From Bacteriovoracaceae bacterium UBA2428 (GTDB lineage: Bacteria > Bdellovibrionota > UBA2428): a stretch of DNA of 5,384 bases. The notes under the pieces are model-generated. The model worked only from the letters and a program-made list of their open reading frames with translations. It was not told the DNA's origin and searched no databases. Below, piece after piece: positions 1 through 5,384 of this stretch. The stretch lies in NCBI GenBank assembly GCA_002343545.1, contig DDRA01000080.1, forward strand, positions 20,500 to 25,883, given 5' to 3'. The position numbers and the translations under genes are program-made. Within the stretch, counting starts at the first letter, position 1, and each line of letters opens with the position of its first letter.

Positions 1-120
1 GACGCCCACCGCCGCCCCCCCGCCCCCCCCCCGCGGGCCCCCCCCGGGGGCGCCCCCCCCCCCGCCGGGGCCCCCCCCGGGGACCCCGCCCCCCCCGCCG
101 CCGGCGCCCCCCCCCCCCGC
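1..120. repeat. Extreme C/G low-complexity tract
   Basis: The first 120 bases are almost entirely C and G, with runs of 7-12 identical bases and only four A residues. Nothing else in the window looks like this. In the minus-strand frame of the adjacent gene it reads as a Gly/Ala/Pro-rich linker without stops, so it could be a real but repetitive linker. Position at the window edge and the homopolymer character also fit low-quality sequence at a contig end. The sequence alone does not decide between these. Confidence 0.7.
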
Positions 121-297
121 CGCGAGCCGCGGCGTCGGGGCGAGCGTCCGCGCGGCGGAGCTCGCTTGATCGGAGATCGACGGCTCGCCCGTTCGGGCGA
201 TGTCCTCGAAGGGGCCCTCGAGGCCGAGCCAAAGCCCCAGCCCAAAGAGGCCGACCAAAAACAAGAACGTGAAGGTGACCCTCGCCAGTGCTCCCAT
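1..297 (-). CDS. Partial membrane-anchored protein with Gly/Ala/Pro-rich linker (5' part only)
   Basis: A minus-strand frame opens with ATG at 297-295 and stays open to the window edge (99 codons, no stop). An in-frame TGA lies three codons upstream (306-304), so this ATG, or the CTG just before it, is the likely start. No good Shine-Dalgarno is visible. Residues 1-28 (MGALARVTFTFLFLVGLFGL, then GLWLGLEG) form one hydrophobic segment with an Arg near the N-terminus, as in a signal anchor or uncleaved signal. Residues 29-59 are polar (EDIARTGEPSISDQASSAAR and on). Residues 60-99 are almost only Gly, Ala and Pro, from near-pure C/G DNA. An anchor followed by a low-complexity linker is common in envelope proteins such as TonB-, SPOR- or peptidoglycan-binding types, but the functional domain lies outside the window, so no function is assigned. 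The homopolymer runs make the distal part unreliable. Confidence 0.55.
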   Translation of the reverse strand, partial: MGALARVTFTFLFLVGLFGLGLWLGLEGPFEDIARTGEPSISDQASSAARTLAPTPRLAAGGGGAGGGGGGVPGGGPGGGGGAPGGGPRGGGGGAAVGV

Positions 298-463
298 CAG
301 GAATCAAGGGGTTCACGCTCCGTGCCGGGCCAAGCCCCGGAAAGTCGGGCGCGACGAAGCCACCGCGACGGGCCCCGGCCCCGAAACGGCGGCGGGCGTC
401 GAAAACTTCGACACCCCGGAACGCCTTGAGTCGCGGCGGGGCACCGACTAAGAACTCGGCCCT
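298..463. promoter_or_regulatory. Divergent intergenic region, no clear promoter
   Basis: These 166 bases separate the start of the minus-strand anchor-protein gene from the plus-strand small membrane-protein gene, so promoters for both directions should lie here. The region is GC-rich and no convincing -35/-10 pair is visible. The only notable element is a 15-base inverted repeat at 398-412 (GTCGAA AAC TTCGAC, 6-base arms). It could be an operator half-site pair or a small hairpin, but one such repeat can arise by chance. Confidence 0.3.
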
Positions 464-835
464 ATGTCGTCGGAACAACTCGCCCGGGATCGTTTCACCG
501 CCCACATCGTCGTGGATATCCTGCTCACGATCGTGACGTGCGGGATCTACAACGTCTACATCCAGTACCGCCAGATCCAGGCGGTGAACGCGATGCTGGG
601 CGAACCCCGTTACGACTTTTTTCGCTGGGCGATCTTCACCTTCATCACGTGCGGCCTTTACCACGTCTACCACGAGTACCTCGTCACGAAGGACCTCATG
701 AAGTACGGCGGCGAGCACGCCGAATGGGAGCCGCTCGTGGCCGTTTTCTTGAGCGTCGCGGGATTCAGCTGGCTCGTGGACGCGCTCCAGCAGAACACGA
801 TCAACAAGCACTTCGGGGTCGATCGGGCGACTTAG
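464..835 (+). CDS. Small DUF4234-like membrane protein
   Basis: A 123-residue protein of unknown function, probably in the inner membrane. Three hydrophobic segments are visible at about residues 14-35, 52-70 and 88-108. The first two each carry a TCG[IL]Yx[VY]Y signature (TCGIYNVY at 25-32, TCGLYHVY at 62-69). This resembles the repeated (T)CGIY...Y motif of the DUF4234 family. The C-terminal DALQQNTINKHF segment is also typical of that family's polar tail. I assign the family by eye. ATG 464 is preceded by an in-frame TAA at 449-451, so no longer start is likely. The Shine-Dalgarno is weak or absent. The TAG stop at 833-835 is followed after one codon by the GTG start of the next gene in the same frame, so the two are very likely co-transcribed and translationally coupled. 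No biochemical role is known to me. Confidence 0.75.
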   Translation: MSSEQLARDRFTAHIVVDILLTIVTCGIYNVYIQYRQIQAVNAMLGEPRYDFFRWAIFTFITCGLYHVYHEYLVTKDLMKYGGEHAEWEPLVAVFLSVAGFSWLVDALQQNTINKHFGVDRAT

Positions 836-838
836 GCC

Positions 839-1267
839 GTGCGCGGACTCGACGCGAGGCTCGCCTTTCTTTGGGCCTTTCCGCTGAGCCTCGCGCTCGC
901 GCGCGCCTTGAGCGCGGCGGCGGGGGGCCCCGAGGCGCTCGCTGCGTGGAGCCCTTTGCGCTGCCCGCTGCGGGCCTTCGGCGGCTGGCTTTGCCCGACC
1001 TGCGGGCTCACGCGTTCGCTCCTGAAGAGCTGGAACTTCGAGTTCTCGGGCGCTTGGGCGTCCCACTTCCTGGGTCCCGTGATCTTCTTCGCGGCTTTCG
1101 GGCTGTGGATCCTCGTCGTGGTCCTCGCGCCCGAGCGTCGCGCGAGAGGACGGCGCGCCTTCGCGCGCGCCACCGAGCACGCCTTGCGGTCTCCGGCGTG
1201 GCGCAAGCTTCTCTGGGGACTCGTGGTGGTCTACGTGGCGTGGGGATTTTCGCGGAACTTCGGCTGA
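839..1267 (+). CDS. DUF2752-like membrane protein with CPxCGxTR motif
   Basis: A 142-residue membrane protein of unknown function. It carries the DUF2752 hallmark, an upstream CP pair followed by CPxCGxTR: CPLRAF at 42-47 and CPTCGLTR at 52-59, giving Cys42, Cys52 and Cys55. Hydrophobic segments lie at about residues 7-28, 78-97 and 122-138, with a basic stretch (ERRARGRRAFAR) at 99-110 between the last two. The conserved cysteines could bind a metal or form a disulfide, but this is not established for the family as far as I know. The start is GTG 839, three bases after the previous gene's TAG and in the same frame. There is no proper Shine-Dalgarno, so initiation probably depends on translation of the upstream gene. 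The next gene starts 32 bases after the TGA with no obvious promoter between, suggesting an operon. Confidence 0.82.
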   Translation: MRGLDARLAFLWAFPLSLALARALSAAAGGPEALAAWSPLRCPLRAFGGWLCPTCGLTRSLLKSWNFEFSGAWASHFLGPVIFFAAFGLWILVVVLAPERRARGRRAFARATEHALRSPAWRKLLWGLVVVYVAWGFSRNFG

Positions 1268-1292
1268 CGGAAAGCGGAAATCGGTCCAAGAT

Positions 1293-1298
1293 AGGGAG
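1293..1298 (+). promoter_or_regulatory. Unusually close purine-rich RBS of the acyl-CoA dehydrogenase
   Basis: AGGGAG resembles a Shine-Dalgarno core but ends only one base before ATG 1300, closer than the usual 5-9. No in-frame ATG, GTG or TTG exists just upstream. The next downstream alternative (TTG at 1342, residue 15) would remove part of the normal N-terminal helix, so ATG 1300 remains the best start. Translation may rely partly on coupling or on a weaker site such as GGAAA at 1276-1280. Confidence 0.35.
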
Positions 1299-1299
1299 C

Positions 1300-2478
1300 A
1301 TGTCGAATCCGAAGCGTGCCGTCCTCTGGTCCGATGCCTTTTTGGACGAAGAACAAAGGAGCCTGGCCGAATCGGCGCGGGACTTCGCGCGACGCGAGAT
1401 CGCGCCCGCGGCCGCGCGCATCGACGAAACGCACGAGTTTCCGCGCGAGATCGTGCGGCAGATGGGCCAGATGGGCTACCTCGGCATGATGGTCGATCCG
1501 GAGTGGAACGGCTCGGGCCTCGGCGCGATGGCGTACTCAGCGGTGCTCGAGGAAATCGCGGTCGAATGCGCTTCGACGGCCGTCATCATGTCGGTCAACA
1601 ACAGTCTCGCCTGCCATCCGATCCAGGCCTTCGGCAACGACGAGCAGAAAGAACGTTGGCTCAAGCCGCTCGCCACGGGCGAGAAGCTGGGTTGCTATTG
1701 CCTCTCGGAACCGGGCAGCGGTTCGGACGCGGCCGCGATGAAAACGCGCGCCGTACGACGCGGCAACGGCTGGGTCCTGAACGGGGTCAAAAACTTCATC
1801 ACGAGCGGCAACGAAGCCGAAGTCGCCGTCGTCTTTGCGATCGTGGATCCCTCGAAGGGCCACCGCGGCATCGGCGCCTTCGTCGTGGAGCGCGAGCGTC
1901 CGGGCTATTCCGTGGGCAAGCTCGAGAAGAAGCTCGGCATCAACGGCTCGAGCACCGCGCAGATCGTCCTGGAGAACGTCGAGGTCCCGGGCGAGAACCT
2001 GCTCGGCGGCGAATTCGACGGCTTCAAAGTCGCGATGAACACGCTCGACGGCGGCCGCATCGGCATCGCGGGCCAAGCCGTCGGTATCGCCCGCGCGGCC
2101 CTCGAAGAGGCCACCGCTTACTCGCTCGTCCGCGAAGCCTTCGGCCGTCCCATCGCCGAGCTCGGCGCCATCCAGGTCCACCTGGCCGACATGGCGACGA
2201 AGACCGACGCCGCGCGATTGCTCATGCGGCAGGCGGCGGCCCTCAAGGACGCGGGGGCACCGTTTTCCCGGCAGGCCGCGCAGGCCAAGCTTTTCGCGGC
2301 GGAGACTTGCATGGAAGTCGCGACCCGGGGGATCCAGGTTCTCGGCGGCTACGGTTACACGAAAGACTACGCGATGGAGCGGCATTTCCGCGACGCGAAG
2401 ATCACCGAGATCTACGAAGGCACGAGCGAGATCCAACGGATCGTCATCGCCCGCGCCGTCGCCAAGGAACTGGGCTAA
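1300..2478 (+). CDS. Acyl-CoA dehydrogenase, short-chain (butyryl-CoA) type
   Basis: A complete 392-residue FAD flavoenzyme, the usual length for the family (about 380-400). It oxidises acyl-CoA to trans-2-enoyl-CoA in beta-oxidation or branched-chain amino acid breakdown and passes electrons to ETF. Domains run in the standard order: N-terminal helical domain (about 12-125), middle beta domain (about 126-225) and C-terminal helical domain (about 235-388). Signature 1 is CLSEPGSGSD at 134-143. Signature 2 begins at Gln346 (QVLGGYGYTKDYAMERHFRD) and continues with AK. The predicted catalytic base is Glu373 in IYEGTSEIQR, the position used by short/medium-chain and butyryl-CoA dehydrogenases. 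Chain length and physiological substrate cannot be fixed from sequence; short linear or short branched acyl-CoA is most likely. ATG 1300 fits the family's N-terminus. It is probably co-transcribed with the two small membrane-protein genes upstream, although a functional link is not evident. Confidence 0.96.
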   Translation: MSNPKRAVLWSDAFLDEEQRSLAESARDFARREIAPAAARIDETHEFPREIVRQMGQMGYLGMMVDPEWNGSGLGAMAYSAVLEEIAVECASTAVIMSVNNSLACHPIQAFGNDEQKERWLKPLATGEKLGCYCLSEPGSGSDAAAMKTRAVRRGNGWVLNGVKNFITSGNEAEVAVVFAIVDPSKGHRGIGAFVVERERPGYSVGKLEKKLGINGSSTAQIVLENVEVPGENLLGGEFDGFKVAMNTLDGGRIGIAGQAVGIARAALEEATAYSLVREAFGRPIAELGAIQVHLADMATKTDAARLLMRQAAALKDAGAPFSRQAAQAKLFAAETCMEVATRGIQVLGGYGYTKDYAMERHFRDAKITEIYEGTSEIQRIVIARAVAKELG

Positions 2479-2484
2479 CGCCCA

Positions 2485-2511
2485 CGCCGCCGACCCGCCT
2501 ACTTGGCGGCG
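2485..2511. terminator. Possible bidirectional hairpin between convergent genes
   Basis: A 7-bp perfect stem (CGCCGCC at 2485-2491 with GGCGGCG at 2505-2511) encloses a 13-base loop. It lies in the 20-base gap between the acyl-CoA dehydrogenase stop and the convergent lipoprotein stop and overlaps the last codons of the lipoprotein gene. There is no U-tract on either side, so this is at best a weak intrinsic terminator. In such GC-rich sequence a stem of this size can occur by chance. Confidence 0.25.
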
Positions 2512-4046
2512 GGGAAGACCAGCTTTTGGCGGATGTCGCCGTCGCGTTCCACGAGGAACGAGAGCTGGCCGCGGATGTACCACGGCGAGTTGAAGCGCAG
2601 GGTGCGGGGGCTGCCGTACTGCTTCTGCGCGTTCTCCAGCATGCGGAAGGCGCGCGAGAAGATGACGCGATCCTGCGCCGCGAGCAGCGAGATCGCCCGG
2701 GGGGTGAGGGCCTCGGGCAAGAAGCTGAGCTCCCGTAGTCCTTCGTTGCCCGAGGACTTGAGCGCGGAGTTCACGGCGTCGGCGGCGTTGATGATTTTAC
2801 GGATGGGCGCCGAGGGTCGCACCACGAAACCGGCGTCGAGACGCTCCGTGAAGACGTCGCCCATCGAGAGAAGCTCCCACGCGCGAAGCGGGTCGTCGCT
2901 TCGGCGGTATTCCGCCACGACTTCGAAACTCGGCGAGGAGATGAAGTCGCCGGGCGAAGGCATCTCGCTTTTGCCGACGCCGAGCTCCTTGAGGTACGCG
3001 AGGAGCTTCGGCGTGCGCACGCGCGAGACGTCCGGCGCGACCTGGGTGACGGGGATGCCGCTCGCCACGGAGTAGGCCTTCGCCACGAGCTGATTGCAGA
3101 AGAAGCGCGTCTCGTCGCTCCAGTCGATCGCGATGTTGTACTTGGCCTTGCGCTGCACTTGCTGCCAAGCGAAGTCCGAGGCGCGCGCGGCGATCTCGCG
3201 GCGGCGGGCCGCGTCCTTCCACCGGAGCACGAGGAGGTTGTTCTTCGTGGCTTCCCGGAATTCCTCGGCGCTCGCCGTGATGACGCCCTTCTCGATGATG
3301 GACTCGGCGGTCATGTACTTGCCGTCGCGGACCCGCATGATGAAGGCGTGCGAGAAGCGACGCTGCGGCAAGGTCGAGTTCGGGATGAGCGCCGAGATCG
3401 AGGTGTTGCTGAAGCTCAGCACGAGATCGCCGTCTTCGTAGGGGAAATCGCCGTGCTTCGTGGATTTGAGGAAGTTCCCGCGGGTCGCGGCGTCGCGGCG
3501 TTGGAACCAAGCGTAGGGGCGACCGGCGTAATGCAGGTTTTCGCGCGTGAGTTCTTCGACGTAGTGAAGGAGGCCGGCCGTGAGGTGGCGTTCTTCGTCG
3601 ACGGAAGAGCCCGGGCCCAAGGCTGCGTAGCGTTTTTCGAAGAGGCCGGCGTAGAGGCGTTCGTTCAGCCCCGCCGTACCGAAGCCTCGCAGGCAGACGA
3701 GCAAGGCTTCGCGCGAGGCGCGGTCGTTTTGGAGCGACTCGAGGCAGGTCTCGGACGCGAGGGATTCGTCGGGGCCTTGCGTGTCGCGCCGGTAACCCGA
3801 CTGGAAATTCTCGAGGGAGGACGTCGAAACGCCGAAGCGCCACGCGACGAGACGCAGAGAGTGCTCGACGTGAGCCTGGAGGCGGGTCTCGGGCTGCGGG
3901 TTCGCGACGGGTTCCGTCAAGTGAAGACGGTAGGGCGGACGTTGCCCGATCGACGCGATCTCGCGGCCGCCTTCCGGCCGGCTCGAGCAGGCGGCGAGGG
4001 CCAAGATCCCGGAGCTTCCCAAAAGAAAACGAAGTTTCTGCGACAT
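2499..4046 (-). CDS. Lipoprotein with YiiX/YebB-like (C92, permuted NlpC/P60) cysteine hydrolase domain
   Basis: A 515-residue predicted lipoprotein. The N-terminus has basic KLR, a hydrophobic core and the lipobox LAAC with Cys20 as the lipidation site, placing it in the envelope. Residues about 203-335 match the permuted papain-like YiiX/YebB (peptidase C92) fold: GDLVLSFSN at 206-214, the catalytic His in FSHAFIM (His233), a SIIEKGVI strand at 249-256, and the catalytic Cys in FFCNQLVAKAY (Cys317). Cys after His in the chain is the circular permutation of NlpC/P60. Relatives act on amide, peptide or acyl bonds in cell wall or lipids; the substrate here is unknown. Residues 21-200 are a predicted periplasmic region I do not recognise, with Cys101 and Cys118 able to pair. 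Residues 360-515 are also unassigned. ATG 4046 is chosen over ATG 4070 because it gives a standard lipoprotein signal, has GGGGGGA nine bases upstream, and the upstream ATG overlaps a TACAAT -10-like box. It is transcribed divergently from sdhC. Confidence 0.88.
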   Translation of the reverse strand: MSQKLRFLLGSSGILALAACSSRPEGGREIASIGQRPPYRLHLTEPVANPQPETRLQAHVEHSLRLVAWRFGVSTSSLENFQSGYRRDTQGPDESLASETCLESLQNDRASREALLVCLRGFGTAGLNERLYAGLFEKRYAALGPGSSVDEERHLTAGLLHYVEELTRENLHYAGRPYAWFQRRDAATRGNFLKSTKHGDFPYEDGDLVLSFSNTSISALIPNSTLPQRRFSHAFIMRVRDGKYMTAESIIEKGVITASAEEFREATKNNLLVLRWKDAARRREIAARASDFAWQQVQRKAKYNIAIDWSDETRFFCNQLVAKAYSVASGIPVTQVAPDVSRVRTPKLLAYLKELGVGKSEMPSPGDFISSPSFEVVAEYRRSDDPLRAWELLSMGDVFTERLDAGFVVRPSAPIRKIINAADAVNSALKSSGNEGLRELSFLPEALTPRAISLLAAQDRVIFSRAFRMLENAQKQYGSPRTLRFNSPWYIRGQLSFLVERDGDIRQKLVFPAAK

Positions 4047-4068
4047 TCTCAATGTCCCCCCAACGAGC

Positions 4069-4098
4069 ATTGTAAACGAAGGAGCCCCGGAAACTGAA
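4069..4098 (-). promoter_or_regulatory. Candidate promoter of the lipoprotein gene
   Basis: On the minus strand, TACAAT (4074-4069) differs from the sigma70 -10 consensus at one position. An 18-base spacer separates it from a weak -35-like TTCAGT (4098-4093). Transcription would start near 4062, giving a short leader of about 16 bases that contains the G-rich ribosome-binding site. This placement rules against use of the ATG at 4070. Confidence 0.4.
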
Positions 4099-4113
4099 GT
4101 CGGAACACTCACG

Positions 4114-4123
4114 CGAACGTTCG
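4114..4123. promoter_or_regulatory. Perfect palindrome CGAACGTTCG
   Basis: A 10-base perfect palindrome lies about 50-60 bases upstream of the predicted lipoprotein transcription start and about 55 bases upstream of the predicted sdh start. It could be a binding site for a dimeric regulator, but a single 10-base palindrome in 5 kb is weak evidence. Confidence 0.25.
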
Positions 4124-4159
4124 ACTTTGCGGGGAAAGCGCCAATTTTCGGGCCAAATC

Positions 4160-4177
4160 CTTCAAATAATTTTGAAG
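4160..4177. promoter_or_regulatory. Candidate operator overlapping an sdh -10 box
   Basis: CTTCAAATAATTTTGAAG has 7-base inverted arms (4160-4166 and 4171-4177) around a TAAT centre. It contains AATAAT (4165-4170), which matches the -10 consensus at five of six positions. The start would be near 4177, about 60 bases before sdhC. No good -35 is visible at the right distance, which would fit an activated promoter or simply a false call. A palindrome covering a -10 is typical of repressor operators. The regulator is not identifiable from this sequence. Confidence 0.35.
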
Positions 4178-4238
4178 CGAGATACTCAGCGGAAGGCTTT
4201 TGGATTATTTCTGAAACAACAGGCAAATAAGGAGTTTT

Positions 4239-4910
4239 ATGTCGACGTTGGCGTTGTACGTCCGTTCTTCCATCGGACGTAAATGGATCGTGGCCGTGAC
4301 GGGCCTGCTCTTGTCCGCATTCGTGTTCGGCCACATGGCCGGGAACATGCTCATCTTCGTGAGCACGGATGCCTATAATCTTTACGGCCACGCAATGGTG
4401 AACAACCCGCTCTACAAGGCCGGCATCATCCCGTGGGGACTCGTCGCGACCTTTCTCGCCCACGTCATCTTCACGCTCATGCTCGTGCGCGAAAACATGG
4501 GCGCCCGCGAGCAGGCCTACGCCGTTTCGCCCAAGCACAAGAAAGCCCGTTTCGCTTCCAAGTGGATGGCGCAAACCGGCTCGATCGTCTTGGTCTTCTT
4601 CATCACGCACCTCATGACCTTCAAGTACGGTACGCTCTACACGACCACGATCGACGGCCTCGAAGTGCGCGACCTCGCGCGACTCATGATCGAGGTTTTC
4701 TCGAATCCGATGTACGTCGCCTGGTACCTCGTTAGCCTCGTGCTGCTGGGCTACCACCTCTCGCACGGGTTCTCGTCGATGTTCAAAACCGTCGGGCTTT
4801 CGAACCCGCGTTACCTGAAGGCCTTCGACATCGCGGGATACGTCTACGCGGTCGTCGTCGCGGGTGGCTTCATTTCGCAGCCGATTTACGTCTGGTTCTT
4901 CAAGGCCTGA
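4239..4910 (+). CDS. sdhC: Succinate dehydrogenase cytochrome b558 subunit
   Basis: A complete 223-residue integral membrane subunit of complex II that anchors the SdhA/SdhB catalytic pair, binds heme b and passes electrons from succinate to quinone. It matches the single-subunit b558 (SdhC/FrdC) family of Bacillus and Wolinella rather than the two-subunit SdhC/SdhD anchor of E. coli. Five membrane segments lie at about 15-37, 64-83, 110-129, 155-176 and 199-220. His32 (GHMAGN), His75 (LAHVIF), His124 (ITHLMTF) and His173 or His176 (GYHLSHGF) sit in the first four helices, the arrangement expected for axial ligands of two hemes. This type usually works with menaquinone; that is inferred from the family. 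ATG 4239 has a strong Shine-Dalgarno, AAGGAG at 4229-4234, four bases upstream. It is the first gene of an sdhC-sdhA operon, with sdhA starting 15 bases after its stop. Confidence 0.96.
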   Translation: MSTLALYVRSSIGRKWIVAVTGLLLSAFVFGHMAGNMLIFVSTDAYNLYGHAMVNNPLYKAGIIPWGLVATFLAHVIFTLMLVRENMGAREQAYAVSPKHKKARFASKWMAQTGSIVLVFFITHLMTFKYGTLYTTTIDGLEVRDLARLMIEVFSNPMYVAWYLVSLVLLGYHLSHGFSSMFKTVGLSNPRYLKAFDIAGYVYAVVVAGGFISQPIYVWFFKA

Positions 4911-4925
4911 GGGAAGGGGAAGCTC

Positions 4926-5384
<459 letters not shown>

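Larger units (their letters stand above)
4047..4238. promoter_or_regulatory. Divergent regulatory region between the lipoprotein gene and sdhC
   Basis: These 192 bases are clearly AT-richer than the flanking genes, as expected for a region holding two promoters. It contains a candidate minus-strand promoter, a candidate plus-strand -10, a perfect 10-base palindrome and an 18-base inverted repeat, each listed separately. I see no small ORF, tRNA or riboswitch-like structure in it. Confidence 0.6.

Noticed and set aside
166..451. Overlapping short plus-strand open frames in the left region
   Set aside because: They are Arg/Pro-rich with no recognisable motifs, and they overlap the better-supported minus-strand anchor-protein start and the divergent gap.
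426..453. TTGAGT followed by CTAAGA as a promoter for the 464 gene
   Set aside because: The -10 match is poor and lies too close to the start codon, so it is not a credible promoter.
538..1299. In-frame extension upstream of the acyl-CoA dehydrogenase
   Set aside because: It overlaps two better-supported genes in another frame, is Arg-rich shadow sequence, and the family's N-terminus is fully accounted for from ATG 1300.
1537..2583. Long antisense open frame opposite the acyl-CoA dehydrogenase
   Set aside because: A shadow of the GC-rich coding strand; no recognisable domain, and it overlaps the end of the lipoprotein gene.
4068..4070. Upstream ATG as the lipoprotein start
   Set aside because: It would put eight extra residues before a standard lipoprotein signal and overlaps the TACAAT box; ATG 4046 has the better-placed G-rich ribosome-binding site.
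3159..4097. Plus-strand 312-codon open frame opposite the lipoprotein gene
   Set aside because: The opposite strand carries a lipobox, catalytic motifs and a ribosome-binding site. This frame has no recognisable features and is biased in composition.

Overview
The window comes from a GC-rich genome, apart from an AT-richer intergenic strip at about 4047-4238. The organism is probably a Gram-negative bacterium. It has a lipobox lipoprotein with a papain-like hydrolase fold and a succinate dehydrogenase of the diheme cytochrome b558 type in sdhC-sdhA order. That sdh type occurs in Bdellovibrionota, Myxococcota-like deltaproteobacteria, Bacteroidota and Chlamydiae, among others. A Bdellovibrionota-like or deltaproteobacterial-like source is my best guess, but no rRNA or other decisive marker is present.

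Layout. (1) Bases 1-297 hold the 5' part of a minus-strand gene that runs off the left edge. It encodes an N-terminal membrane anchor, then a Gly/Ala/Pro-rich stretch made of extreme C/G homopolymer DNA that may be partly a sequencing or assembly artefact. (2) Bases 298-463 are a short divergent intergenic region. (3) Bases 464-2478 are a plus-strand cluster: a small DUF4234-like membrane protein, a DUF2752-like membrane protein three bases further on in the same frame, and a full-length short-chain (butyryl-CoA-like) acyl-CoA dehydrogenase. (4) Bases 2499-4046 are a convergent minus-strand gene for a 515-residue lipoprotein containing a YiiX/YebB-type (C92, permuted NlpC/P60) cysteine hydrolase domain. 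(5) Bases 4047-4238 are a divergent regulatory region with two palindromes and candidate promoter elements. (6) From 4239 to the right edge lies the sdh operon: complete sdhC and the first 153 codons of sdhA. sdhB would be expected beyond the edge.

Function. The acyl-CoA dehydrogenase would feed electrons to the quinone pool through ETF. Succinate dehydrogenase reduces the quinone pool (menaquinone is usual for this family) from the TCA cycle. Both are core energy-metabolism genes. The DUF4234/DUF2752 pair and the lipoprotein hydrolase have no established substrate. No mobile element, CRISPR array, tRNA or rRNA was recognised. I see no clear new defence or mobile system. The least ordinary items are the in-frame single-stop junction between the two small membrane proteins, the lipoprotein hydrolase with unassigned flanking domains, and the palindrome placed over a candidate sdh promoter.
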